Shown piece by piece: positions 20,209-29,025 of a stretch of DNA of 64,000 nt. Numbering within the stretch: the first letter of the stretch is position 1; every line of letters starts with the position of its first letter. Under the pieces are notes generated by a model, which saw only the letters and a program-made list of their open reading frames with translations, was not told the DNA's origin and searched no databases. Location of the stretch: NCBI GenBank assembly GCA_034658655.1, contig JAYEFQ010000138.1, forward strand, positions 1 to 64,000. The letters run 5' to 3'. The DNA comes from JAQIBY01 sp034658655 (GTDB lineage: Bacteria > Bacteroidota > Bacteroidia > Bacteroidales > ML635J-15). The translations under genes and the position numbers were made by a program.

Positions 20209-20251
20209 ACTTTATCATTCGATATTCGATATTTAAAATTTATTAAAACTT
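20209..20251 (+). repeat. Direct repeat copy 2 with CGATATT heptamers
   Basis: Same order of motifs as the copy near 20029: AACTTTATCATTCGATATT, CGATATT, then TAAAATTTATTAAAACT. It differs by loss of a few bases between the first two motifs. Confidence 0.7.
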
Positions 20252-20389
20252 AAACACTTATAATACCATTTACTAATTATAATCGGTATAATTATTTCAT
20301 CAATTTTTCATTATCAAAAATAAAAACATCAATAAAATCATTTTGATTAAAATATTTGAAACAACAATGTCGTTTAATAGAGCCAAATT

Positions 20390-21589
20390 CTATTGTAATA
20401 AATTCAGCGCTTCTTTGACACGTCTTAATGCTTCTTCAATATTTTCTTCAGATGTTGCATAAGAAAATCTCAAACATTCAGGTGCACCAAATGCGTCGCC
20501 ACCAACAGTTGCGACATGCGCATTTTCGAGTAAGTACATTGCAAGATCACCTGATGTTTCAATGAGTTTTCCTTCGAAAGATTTTCCAAGATACGCAGTT
20601 ACTTCAGGGAAAAGGTAAAATGCGCCTCCTGGTTCATTAACCTTCATTCCGGGAATGTCGCGTATCCCCTTAAGGAACAAATCACGCCGCGTTTCAAACA
20701 CTTTTGTCATTTTTTGAGATGCTTCAACGCCACCATTTAATGCAGCTTCGGCAGCCTTTTGTGCAATTGAACATGCTCCTGAAGTAAATTGTCCCTGCAA
20801 CTTTGTACATGCTTTAGCAATCCATAATGGAGCACCGATATAGCCAATGCGCCATCCTGTCATTGCATAGCCTTTGGAAACTCCATTAACAATGACAGTT
20901 TGATCTTTTACTTGCTGGAATTGTGCAATACTTTCATGCTTTCCACGAAAGTTTATATGTTCATATATCTCATCCGAAAGAATGATAATATTTTTATGTT
21001 TTGCCAAGACATTCGCCAAAGCTTCTAACTCGAGTTTTGTATATAAACTTCCTGTCGGATTAGATGGAGAGGAATAAATAATGGCTCGTGTTTTTGGCGT
21101 AATAGCATCTTCTAACTGTTCGGGAGTAAGCTTAAAGTCTGATTCGATACCACATGGCAAAACGACAGGCTTTCCTTCAGCAACCTTCACCATTTCAATA
21201 TAACTCACCCAATATGGCGCAGGAATTAACACCTCATCATCTGGGTTAACAACGGAAAGTAAAACATTTATTAAGGATTGTTTTGCTCCGGTTGACACGA
21301 CAATTTGCTCAGATGCAATATTCAAATCATTTTCACGTGCAAATTTATCAGAAATTGCTTTTCTTAATTCTGGATATCCGGGCACAGGAGGATAATGAGT
21401 CAAGTTTTCTTGGATTGCCTTGATTGCTGCCTCTTTTATAAAGTCAGGAGTATCAAAATCGGGTTCTCCAATGCTCAAATTAATCACATCATATCCTTGA
21501 GCGCTCAAATCACGGCTTCTCTGAGTCATTGCAAGTGTGGCACTTACAGATAATGCCTCTAATCGTTTCGAAATTTTCTTATCTATCAT
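20390..21589 (-). CDS. Pyridoxal-phosphate aminotransferase, aspartate aminotransferase type (class I/II)
   Basis: A 399-residue cytoplasmic aminotransferase converting aspartate or a related amino acid and 2-oxoglutarate to the oxo acid and glutamate. Family marks are NLSIGEPDFDTPDF near residue 37, YSSPSNPTGS near 170, the aspartate contacting the pyridinium ring in ILSDEIYEH, the PLP-binding lysine in NGVSKGYAMTGWRIGYIG, and RFSYATSEENIEEAL at the C-terminus. Length is normal. Substrate preference (aspartate or aromatic) cannot be fixed from sequence alone. It stands alone, divergent from the small membrane protein at 21670, with a MITE-like element abutting its 3' end. Confidence 0.9.
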   Translation of the reverse strand: MIDKKISKRLEALSVSATLAMTQRSRDLSAQGYDVINLSIGEPDFDTPDFIKEAAIKAIQENLTHYPPVPGYPELRKAISDKFARENDLNIASEQIVVSTGAKQSLINVLLSVVNPDDEVLIPAPYWVSYIEMVKVAEGKPVVLPCGIESDFKLTPEQLEDAITPKTRAIIYSSPSNPTGSLYTKLELEALANVLAKHKNIIILSDEIYEHINFRGKHESIAQFQQVKDQTVIVNGVSKGYAMTGWRIGYIGAPLWIAKACTKLQGQFTSGACSIAQKAAEAALNGGVEASQKMTKVFETRRDLFLKGIRDIPGMKVNEPGGAFYLFPEVTAYLGKSFEGKLIETSGDLAMYLLENAHVATVGGDAFGAPECLRFSYATSEENIEEALRRVKEALNLLQ

Positions 21590-21669
21590 ATCAGAGTCTA
21601 AATTTTTATGTAAATTTAACGTTTTAGAATAAACTAAAGCATATTATACAACATCCTAATTTAAAAATT

Positions 21670-22188
21670 ATGACAGGACAAATATTATTAGCAAGCATTC
21701 CATCATTAATTGTCATGTTTACAGCAATTTACATGATTAATAGACATGCAAAGAAAGAGCACGATTTAAAACGCATGGAGTTAGCAGTAAATAACCGCAA
21801 AATCGTAACACCTTTAAGATTTCAGGCGTATGAGCGGGTTATTATCTTTTTGGAGCGTATTACTCCAAATAGCATTATTGTACGCTTGCAAACACCAAAA
21901 ATGAATGCAGGACAGTTACATAAAGAGCTTTTAGAACTTATTCGAGCAGAATATGAACATAATTTGTCGCAACAACTTTATTTATCATCTGAATCATGGG
22001 AAAAAGTACGAATAGCAAAAGAGTTGACAATTCAACTGATTAATAATGCTGCGGATAGAGTAAAACCCGAGGTAAATGCGATGGAACTTTCGCGTGAAAT
22101 ATTTGATCGACTGATAGAAAAAGATAAAGCACCTACGCATGAGGCAATTGAGGCTTTGAAAAAAGAAGTTGCTCAGTTATTTCAATAG
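21670..22188 (+). CDS. Conserved Bacteroidota protein with N-terminal membrane anchor
   Basis: A 172-residue protein. Residues 5-23 (ILLASIPSLIVMFTAIYMI) form one membrane helix. The rest is a charged helical cytoplasmic domain with conserved-looking segments LRFQAYERVIIFLERI and ELIRAEYEHNLSQQLYLS. I recognise the pattern as a widespread uncharacterised Bacteroidota family but cannot assign a role. It is single, divergent from the aminotransferase and followed by a strong terminator. Confidence 0.75.
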   Translation: MTGQILLASIPSLIVMFTAIYMINRHAKKEHDLKRMELAVNNRKIVTPLRFQAYERVIIFLERITPNSIIVRLQTPKMNAGQLHKELLELIRAEYEHNLSQQLYLSSESWEKVRIAKELTIQLINNAADRVKPEVNAMELSREIFDRLIEKDKAPTHEAIEALKKEVAQLFQ

Positions 22189-22211
22189 AGATTTGATTAA
22201 AGTTTACAAGT

Positions 22212-22248
22212 ACACCTTTTCCAAAGTTTTGAACTTTGGAAAAGGTGT
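22212..22248 (+). terminator. Strong bidirectional terminator
   Basis: A 17-bp perfect stem (ACACCTTTTCCAAAGTT with its complement) has a TTG loop. It lies between the convergent ends of the small membrane protein (22188) and the CUB/SprB giant gene (22268). Confidence 0.85.
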
Positions 22249-22267
22249 TTTATATCGGCCTGGCTAG

Positions 22268-25200
22268 TTATCTAATAAGTGTTACAATTCCTTCTTTTTC
22301 GTACCATATACCTGTATAGTCTTTAAATTTGACGTACCAATAATAGACACCATTGTGAAGCAATAGATCACCTTTCGCACGATTTCCGTTATAGGTTCCA
22401 TCCCAAGCTGATTCCATGGGTCGGTCAATGTCATAAATTTCTGATTCAAAAATCAATTCTCCCCAGCGATCGTAAATCGTTAAATTAAATTCATTTTTAT
22501 CAATTCCGTTTCCATAAACCATAAAAAAATCATTATGACCATCCCCATTGGGTGTAAATGCTGTTGGCGCATAAAATGTAAATTCATCTCGCACATTAAT
22601 TACTTTACTAATTGTATCAAAACAACCTTTATTGGATTCAACAATAAGTTTAATTTCGTATTCTCCAATATCAGTAAAGTTATGGCTTGGATTTTCAAAG
22701 TGAGAAGAGTCACCATCACCAAAAAACCAATACGTACTATCTGCAGCTTCAGAGAGATTAAAGAATTGGACCTCAGGATCAAACACACTTACATAATTAT
22801 TATCAGTATAAAAATCGGCAATCGGTTTTTCGAAAACATAAATCATATTTTCAATAGTTCGTGTGTTTTTACAACCAAACTCTGACGTTACGGTTAATGT
22901 TACCGGAAATTGTCCACCTTCTTGATAAAAATGTCTTGGATTTTTCACATAGGCAAACCCATTGTCACCGAAGCTCCAGAGGTAAGTTTGTCCTTCATCT
23001 TCAGAGACCTCATTAAATTTCACATTTAATGGTGGACAACCTTCTACTTTATCAGAAGTAAATGAATTTCCGGGTTTTGGCATCACAATAATTTCAATAG
23101 AATCCTGTACAGAAGGACTTCCGCAGGCATCATCCAAAGTAATAATATAATTTGTTGTTTCTGAAGGATAAACGGTAAACGGAGCTGGTACAACTTGTCC
23201 ATCTTGCAATGTCAGGCTATAAGGTCCCCCATTTCCACCACTGACATCCACTTCAACAATTGCAGGATCGCCATGGCAAATTGAATCGTAACTCGTACTA
23301 ACAAGTTCAATTTCCAAATCAGGATAAACATTAACTTTAATATTTGGTGAATTACTGGAACAACCATGTGAATCAACTACAGTTACAGTATAAGTTGTGG
23401 TTGTATCGAGAGTTACCTCTGGATTTCTAATCACATAATCGGATCCATCCGTTCCCGACCAATAGAAATCGTAATAAGGTGTTCCTCCAAGAGCTTGCAC
23501 GTTAAGCTGAGTTGTGTTGGTTTTACAAATCCAACGGTTTCCACCAACAAGCTGAGCTCTCAACTCATCAGGTTCATTAATTACTGCATCAATATTCAGA
23601 CGACAGTTATGTGAATCGGTTATTGTTACTTCATGCGTTCCGGCAGAAAGATTCACCGTATCATTTTGAGACCCATTAGGCCACAAGTATGTATATCCAG
23701 GAACACCACCTACAACTTCAACAATAGCGCGTCCATCATCATATCCATAACATGAAGCATCACGAGTATAAACATTCCCAACCAATTGAGTTGGTTCATC
23801 AATAAAAAATACGGTATCAACACTACAGCCTAGCAAATCATTTACTGTTACAGTATATAATCCCGCACATAAATCTTGATTTACAGACCCATCTGATGCC
23901 CAAGAATAATTGAATGGAGGAATCCCCCCATCGATATGCAATTGTGCCTCGCCATCGCAGGATTGGAAACAACGGTTATCCTGTGTAGTAAGCGTCATAT
24001 ACATAAACGGACTGATTGTTAATGTTGAACTCACGGTTGGAGATTCACAACCATTGGCATCCTCGACATACAAAACATAGGTTGTTGTTGTATCAGGTGA
24101 AACCGTTAAAACATTTGCATCCGGCATAAAACCATTTCCACTATCCCAATAATAGATATATGGTTCGGTTCCACCGATGGCAGTGCTGTTAATAGTTGTC
24201 ATTTGCCCTTCACAATGTGCTTGGTCGGGTGAAATGGTTGCAAGTAATTCATTTGGTTGAGTGAGCGTAAAGAATTCCTGAATAGAACATCCGTTCTGAT
24301 CAGTAATTGTCAATCCGAAATTACCGGCTGGCATATTCAGGCGTGTTGCACTACTACCACCATCAGACCATGCATAAATAAGCGTTCCGGTTCCACCACT
24401 AGCATTCACAATAATTTCACCATCATCAGAATTAAAGCAGGTTAAATCCTGAGTAGAAGTTGAATTTACTAATAACTCCGGTGGCTCATTAATTGTGAAG
24501 TTTTCAGAGGTTTCACAGCCATTATTATCCGTTACGGTAATTCCATAATCACCGGCACATAAATCTTCATTAAGATTGCTCGCACCCCATGAGTAGGTAT
24601 ATGGTAATGTACCACCTTGCACATCAACTTCAGCCCATCCACCACAGGAATTAAAACAAGGATCATCTTCAGTGGTTAATGAATGCGTAAGTTCTTCTGG
24701 AGTTAATATATTTACAGTCGTATCGTTTGAAACACAGCCATCTTGATCGACAGTCAACGAGACAGTATGTAATCCGGCATCAGCCCATGTTACATCAATT
24801 GGACCTTGTCCCGTACCAACGGGAGTACCACCATCAAAATCCCAGCTATAATTTGCCATAGCACTGGCATTTCCTTCATAAGTTAAGGTAGTTTCATCCC
24901 CATAACAGGATATAAATGTGCTTGTAAAGGTTGGTGTTGGAGTCTGAAAAAATGAAATTTCAATTACTGCGGAATCGGAACAGGAAGGAGAAAGATTTTG
25001 TTCCCTCACCTGAAATTCATACACTCCGTAGGTATCTACAGTAACTGTTGGGTTTGTTGAATTTTCTTGTCCACCGAAATCGGCTGTACCGGGACCGCTA
25101 ACAACAGTCCATTCAACGGTATTTACCGGCAATGTCAAGTCAGTTGACAAGGTATAAGTGTCTGAACAAACTGCATCATCCGGCCCAACATTTGCAGTTG

Positions 25201-26794
25201 GTTGGCTACAACAAGTTGGATCATCAGCTGGCAATACTGTTACAGTTAGCGTTGTATCATAAGTACATCCAAAATCATCAACTGCTGTAAATAAATAATC
25301 AACAGAGCCTTCGGTGGTTGGATTTGCAACGGCATCTCCATTCACATCAGTGGCAATATTTTCACCTGTCCAATAATTATTTGAATCGTCATACTCATTG
25401 GTAAATGACCATAAATCATCAGGGATAATACTAGGATCAAAAATCAACTGCCATGAGAAAATATATCCATTATCAATACTTAGGTTATCTAGCACATGAA
25501 TTGTCCAATCTCCATTGAGGTCACAGCCCACAAGTCCTGAATAATCCTCAACTGGAAGGTAATCACCAGAAGTCAGTGGCGAGCCACTACTTGGACAATT
25601 ATTTCCCATGGTTGAACCTGCAGACATTATCCAACAATAATCGTAACCGACACCTGGATTAGGCCCAGTATCCCCATCGGTTGCTTCACCAAACCATCCG
25701 CCACCACAAGCCTGCTCAAACAACATAACCGTCTGTCCACTCGGGCATTCAATCCAAATATCAAGGTCGCCCATGTAGGAATGCTCAAGATTCATACAAA
25801 TTGCAAGCAAATCATCGCCATTATTAAGTGTTTGTCCCGGGTTAAAAACGGTATGATTAATACTCGTTGTATATTCAGCACCATTACCATCCGGCAGATA
25901 GGTTGTACCAGCAACTTCAGTAGGAATTGGAATATGCCATGTAATTGGGGTTACAAAACCCTGCCCATTGAGATACACATCTTCTTCAGGGCATACAACC
26001 AGTGGGCTCAAATTTGTTCCATCAAAACTTGGTGTCATGGAAACACGAACACGCATTTGTTCAAAATTTTGATTGTCGCATCCATTATTATCTTCAGCCG
26101 TAAGAGTAATAAAATACCCTCCACCATCAACAAAATCGTATGTTAGTTCAGTCATACCGAGACCGGAAAATGTTTCATTGATATCGCCGTTGGTAACATT
26201 CCAAAAGAACTCAACATTTGCATCGTTTTGAACATATTCCGTTCCACTATTGGGGTAAGTCCCTTCAGCAGTAAATGTTACCTCAGACCCTTGACAAATA
26301 TCAATCCATACTGAATCTGTATCTGTAAGTGCAGGGTCTGTATCAATGATGTCAACATCATAATTTTGACAGCCCATGGCGCAAGAAATATCTGCAGCAA
26401 AACCGGGATAAGTAACTGAACCATCTGAGCTAAAAACTAAGGTCAAACAATTTCCAGTAGAAACAATGGTTTGACCTTGCAAATCGTTTCCATCATAAGT
26501 TCCAAGTACAGGATTTGCATTATTAGGTCCATCATATATTGTTAAATCATCAAAATTTGATTCAGTATTAAAAGTTGTAAAATCCAACTCAATTGGGCTA
26601 CCATTAGCTGAACAAATGGTTATTTCATAATTTTCACTGTTTCCATAATCACCAGAGGCTCCACCTGTATCATAAAGAGTACCTGAACAAGTACTAACCG
26701 TTCCGCCATCACTGATTAAATAGGTTTGTGCCTCAGCACTAAACCACATAAAAAACAGTAGAATTAAAGTTAATATTAGGCTTTTATTTTTCAT
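22268..26794 (-). CDS. Giant type IX secreted protein: CUB, P-domain, PKD, SprB repeats, type B sorting domain
   Basis: A 1508-residue exported protein. After the signal peptide ending in SAEAQ come, in order, a CUB domain (about 20-140, with NFDDLTIYDGPNNANP), an Ig-like stretch and a proprotein-convertase P-domain-like module (about 275-460, with HSYMGDLDIWIECPSGQTVM). PKD/Ig modules and at least five SprB repeats follow (about 715-1130, for example GGTLPYTYSWGASNLNEDLCAGDYG split across the motif), then two PKD domains. The gliding-motility-associated type B sorting domain ends the protein (FYAPTAFTPNGDGHNDFF, then YDRWGELIFES). Type B tails depend on a PorP/SprF-like partner, of which one is encoded at 48.5 kb. 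ATG 26794 overlaps the upstream gene by 11 nt, suggesting coupled translation. Confidence 0.88.
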   Translation of the reverse strand: MKNKSLILTLILLFFMWFSAEAQTYLISDGGTVSTCSGTLYDTGGASGDYGNSENYEITICSANGSPIELDFTTFNTESNFDDLTIYDGPNNANPVLGTYDGNDLQGQTIVSTGNCLTLVFSSDGSVTYPGFAADISCAMGCQNYDVDIIDTDPALTDTDSVWIDICQGSEVTFTAEGTYPNSGTEYVQNDANVEFFWNVTNGDINETFSGLGMTELTYDFVDGGGYFITLTAEDNNGCDNQNFEQMRVRVSMTPSFDGTNLSPLVVCPEEDVYLNGQGFVTPITWHIPIPTEVAGTTYLPDGNGAEYTTSINHTVFNPGQTLNNGDDLLAICMNLEHSYMGDLDIWIECPSGQTVMLFEQACGGGWFGEATDGDTGPNPGVGYDYCWIMSAGSTMGNNCPSSGSPLTSGDYLPVEDYSGLVGCDLNGDWTIHVLDNLSIDNGYIFSWQLIFDPSIIPDDLWSFTNEYDDSNNYWTGENIATDVNGDAVANPTTEGSVDYLFTAVDDFGCTYDTTLTVTVLPADDPTCCSQPTANVGPDDAVCSDTYTLSTDLTLPVNTVEWTVVSGPGTADFGGQENSTNPTVTVDTYGVYEFQVREQNLSPSCSDSAVIEISFFQTPTPTFTSTFISCYGDETTLTYEGNASAMANYSWDFDGGTPVGTGQGPIDVTWADAGLHTVSLTVDQDGCVSNDTTVNILTPEELTHSLTTEDDPCFNSCGGWAEVDVQGGTLPYTYSWGASNLNEDLCAGDYGITVTDNNGCETSENFTINEPPELLVNSTSTQDLTCFNSDDGEIIVNASGGTGTLIYAWSDGGSSATRLNMPAGNFGLTITDQNGCSIQEFFTLTQPNELLATISPDQAHCEGQMTTINSTAIGGTEPYIYYWDSGNGFMPDANVLTVSPDTTTTYVLYVEDANGCESPTVSSTLTISPFMYMTLTTQDNRCFQSCDGEAQLHIDGGIPPFNYSWASDGSVNQDLCAGLYTVTVNDLLGCSVDTVFFIDEPTQLVGNVYTRDASCYGYDDGRAIVEVVGGVPGYTYLWPNGSQNDTVNLSAGTHEVTITDSHNCRLNIDAVINEPDELRAQLVGGNRWICKTNTTQLNVQALGGTPYYDFYWSGTDGSDYVIRNPEVTLDTTTTYTVTVVDSHGCSSNSPNIKVNVYPDLEIELVSTSYDSICHGDPAIVEVDVSGGNGGPYSLTLQDGQVVPAPFTVYPSETTNYIITLDDACGSPSVQDSIEIIVMPKPGNSFTSDKVEGCPPLNVKFNEVSEDEGQTYLWSFGDNGFAYVKNPRHFYQEGGQFPVTLTVTSEFGCKNTRTIENMIYVFEKPIADFYTDNNYVSVFDPEVQFFNLSEAADSTYWFFGDGDSSHFENPSHNFTDIGEYEIKLIVESNKGCFDTISKVINVRDEFTFYAPTAFTPNGDGHNDFFMVYGNGIDKNEFNLTIYDRWGELIFESEIYDIDRPMESAWDGTYNGNRAKGDLLLHNGVYYWYVKFKDYTGIWYEKEGIVTLIR

Positions 26795-27218
26795 AATTTC
26801 GGCTTTCATTAAAACGTTCAACAAGTTCCTGAGAGGAAATAATTTTCAAAACCTGATTTGTATTTCCGATGCGATAGTAGGTATCCGCTTTTTGTTGACG
26901 GTCATATTGGTAGAGAAACAAATTAAAATTTCCGCCATCAATGGTTTCAAGCATTTTTCCCTGTGACTTAGTTTGATAATTCATGAAGTACAAGGATTGT
27001 AAATTCTGAATTTTACCATCAGGCATATCTATTATTTCAAACCCATTTTGCAATTCGAAATTCAACATTTCAATTTTCTGAGGATAATTATCTACCCATT
27101 CCTGAATTCGTTCGGATGAGTAGCGAACAGAAAGTCCTTCATTTGGAACCACTGTGTTTTGAGCAAATGTAGCGCTTCCTGCAATTAAAAATGCTAAACA
27201 AAAAAATAAATTTCTCAT
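26784..27218 (-). CDS. Small secreted protein of unknown function, coupled to the giant gene
   Basis: A 144-residue exported protein with signal peptide MRNLFFCLAFLIAGSATFAQ and a compact mature part with no recognised domain. ATG 27218 is chosen over 27233 because it starts the signal peptide. Its last codons overlap the start of the CUB/SprB giant gene, implying the pair is translated together. It could be a periplasmic or surface partner of that protein, but this is inference from position only. Confidence 0.7.
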   Translation of the reverse strand: MRNLFFCLAFLIAGSATFAQNTVVPNEGLSVRYSSERIQEWVDNYPQKIEMLNFELQNGFEIIDMPDGKIQNLQSLYFMNYQTKSQGKMLETIDGGNFNLFLYQYDRQQKADTYYRIGNTNQVLKIISSQELVERFNESRNYEK

Positions 27219-27339
27219 AATCATTTCTATCATATTTCACTTATTTGACGAGTTTTCGCCAAAAGGGTTGTCTTAATTTTGCGTAAATATAATAAAAAAT
27301 GTGCAACTAATTGAGAATAAAATAGCATAAGAAAGGGAT

Positions 27340-27362
27340 AAAAAAAAGGGAGCAAAGCCCCC
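27340..27362 (-). terminator. Terminator of the ExbB/ExbD operon
   Basis: On the minus strand GGGGGC-TTT-GCTCCC forms a short GC-rich hairpin (one G-U pair) followed by eight T residues. It lies about 25 nt beyond the stop codon of the last exbD gene at 27387. Confidence 0.75.
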
Positions 27363-27386
27363 CTCAATATTTTGATAATAAATTGC

Positions 27387-27866
27387 TTACAAATCAGAAG
27401 TTCGTTCTTGCGCTGAGTAATTAATTTTCAGTGCAGATGCTTTTCTAAGTTCTTGCTTAATATCCGTGATAATGCCCATTTTTGTATCTTCATGTACTTT
27501 CAACGAAGTGGTCATGAAAGGGATTTCAGCTTCATCACGCAATTCACGTTCAGCAATAATATACTCTCTGATATCATTAACATCAGCGAACGCAGAATTT
27601 AATTGAATACGTGGTTCAGAACCGTACATTGCTCTAAATGCAGATTTTGGTTTTCCAACATAGATATAACTCACTAGTGATTTTTTCTCGAGTTTTTTAA
27701 TCTCAGTTGCCTCTGGCAAATCGCCAGCGCCAACCTCTACTTTAAGCTCAACCTCTCGCATTACCGTGGCTACCATGAAAAAGAAAAGTAACATAAATAC
27801 AATATCCGGTAATGATGCGGTACTAATACCAGGTGAGCCTTTTTTTCGTTTACGTTCGAATGTCAT
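27387..27866 (-). CDS. exbD: ExbD/TolR-type biopolymer transport protein, second copy
   Basis: A 159-residue inner-membrane protein with a short cytoplasmic N-terminus and one membrane helix (about 18-37, PDIVFMLLFFFMVATVMREV). The helix carries the conserved Asp of ExbD/TolR that handles protons, and a periplasmic domain follows. It works with an ExbB ring to energise outer-membrane processes. It follows the first exbD by 3 nt and closes the operon before a terminator. Confidence 0.88.
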   Translation of the reverse strand: MTFERKRKKGSPGISTASLPDIVFMLLFFFMVATVMREVELKVEVGAGDLPEATEIKKLEKKSLVSYIYVGKPKSAFRAMYGSEPRIQLNSAFADVNDIREYIIAERELRDEAEIPFMTTSLKVHEDTKMGIITDIKQELRKASALKINYSAQERTSDL

Positions 27867-27869
27867 AAC

Positions 27870-28451
27870 TTAATCTCCTATATTTTTAGGTTCTGCTTCA
27901 GACAACCTCTGAGGATGCATTTTCTTAATTGCGTCTTGTTCCTTTTCAGTTAAATCTTCAAGGGATTTTCCATACTCATCAAATGCCGCATCCTCACGGA
28001 TTTCGTTATAAGCAGCGACCAGTTCATTTTGTACCTGAATATACTTACCGTAGGAAGTTCCTCTATCATTTTGCAAGGAAATCACTCCCTTAGATACAGG
28101 GAAGGTTCGTCCTAACTCAGTAATATAAGTAGGTTCTTTTACAGGGAGGTCTTCTGAATTATTCTTGTTAAGGATAAACTCTTTTGCTTTATCCTTAAGG
28201 TCACGAATATTCATGAGGTCGCCTTGTACCAGCAATTGATCATTTCTATTAATCAAGACAATAAAGAGATTTCGCACTTTAATATCAACGTCCTCGGGTT
28301 TTTCAATTTCCTCATCAGGCATTGGGGGAAGTTTTCTTGATATTCCTGTATCGACATCCATAGTGGTTGTTACCAGGAAGAAGATTAGCAGCAGGAAGGC
28401 GATATCCGCCATTGAACCTCCGTTTATTTCAGGTGTTTCGCGTCTTGGCAT
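27870..28451 (-). CDS. exbD: ExbD/TolR-type biopolymer transport protein, first copy
   Basis: A 193-residue protein with N-terminal MPRRETPEINGGSMADIAFLLLIFFLVTTTMDVD. The membrane helix contains the proton-relay Asp in MADIAF. The periplasmic domain has extra charged segments and a C-terminal acidic tail. Two different ExbD proteins after one ExbB are common in Bacteroidota and may form a mixed stator. It lies 59 nt after the four-helix membrane protein. Confidence 0.88.
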   Translation of the reverse strand: MPRRETPEINGGSMADIAFLLLIFFLVTTTMDVDTGISRKLPPMPDEEIEKPEDVDIKVRNLFIVLINRNDQLLVQGDLMNIRDLKDKAKEFILNKNNSEDLPVKEPTYITELGRTFPVSKGVISLQNDRGTSYGKYIQVQNELVAAYNEIREDAAFDEYGKSLEDLTEKEQDAIKKMHPQRLSEAEPKNIGD

Positions 28452-28510
28452 AATTCAAGATTTTAAAAAGTCAGGGAATCCGGGTTACACCGAATTCGCC
28501 TGAATATTTA

Positions 28511-29020
28511 TTATTTCCAAAGTTTTGACACTTCCATATATACAACTCCCCCGAAAGCAAGTCCGATAAATAGATACGTCATATAAAGCACAGATCCAAT
28601 ATTTTTTGACATTTTAGCTGTAACTTCAAAACCGAGTTTATCGACATTCATTGCTGGGATAACATCACTTGCAAGTACAAATCCGCCAAGGATAACCAAT
28701 GCCACAATAGCAACGGAGACTAAATTTCGGATCATTCCTTGTTTCGATTCAAGCATTGACATTATAAACCGATAGACTCCGTACAACACAGTGATTGCTC
28801 CGACAAAAATGAAGAGAATTACACCCCAATTAAGTACGGTGCCGCTCCAGTTGTTTGCGATGCTTTCGACTTCAGCAACTTTCAATTCAGATGAAAGTTT
28901 TGATGCAGCATCCAATTGGGTTTGCAGCTCAGGAGCCTGTTTTAGGAAGAATACTCCTATCAGTATAACTGAAGCTAATATCAACGCCCAATATACGTAT
29001 TGAATAATTTTATTTAACAT
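28511..29020 (-). CDS. Four-helix membrane protein of the ExbB/ExbD operon, function unknown
   Basis: A 169-residue integral membrane protein with helices at about residues 8-27, 63-88, 98-118 and 142-163, and a periplasm-sized loop between the first two. No known domain is recognised. Its position between exbB (5 nt upstream) and exbD, and the repeated occurrence of such a gene at this place in Bacteroidota operons, suggest an accessory subunit of the proton channel. This role is inferred from context. Confidence 0.75.
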   Translation of the reverse strand: MLNKIIQYVYWALILASVILIGVFFLKQAPELQTQLDAASKLSSELKVAEVESIANNWSGTVLNWGVILFIFVGAITVLYGVYRFIMSMLESKQGMIRNLVSVAIVALVILGGFVLASDVIPAMNVDKLGFEVTAKMSKNIGSVLYMTYLFIGLAFGGVVYMEVSKLWK

Positions 29021-29025
29021 AATGC

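Larger units (their letters stand above)
19899..20384. mobile_element. MITE-like element with GGCTCTATT terminal inverted repeats
   Basis: A 486-bp non-coding stretch is bounded by TTGGCTCTATT on the left and its reverse complement AATAGAGCCAA on the right. A second inverted motif, TTATACCGAT, is shared near both ends (left near 19921, right near 20282). The outer motif resembles the GGCTCTGT-type ends of IS1595-family elements. Flanking octamers aaattatt and aaattcta agree at six of eight positions, compatible with a decayed 8-bp target duplication. There is no transposase; the interior is filled with short repeats. The right end lies immediately at the stop codon (20390-20392) of the aminotransferase. 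Confidence 0.5.
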
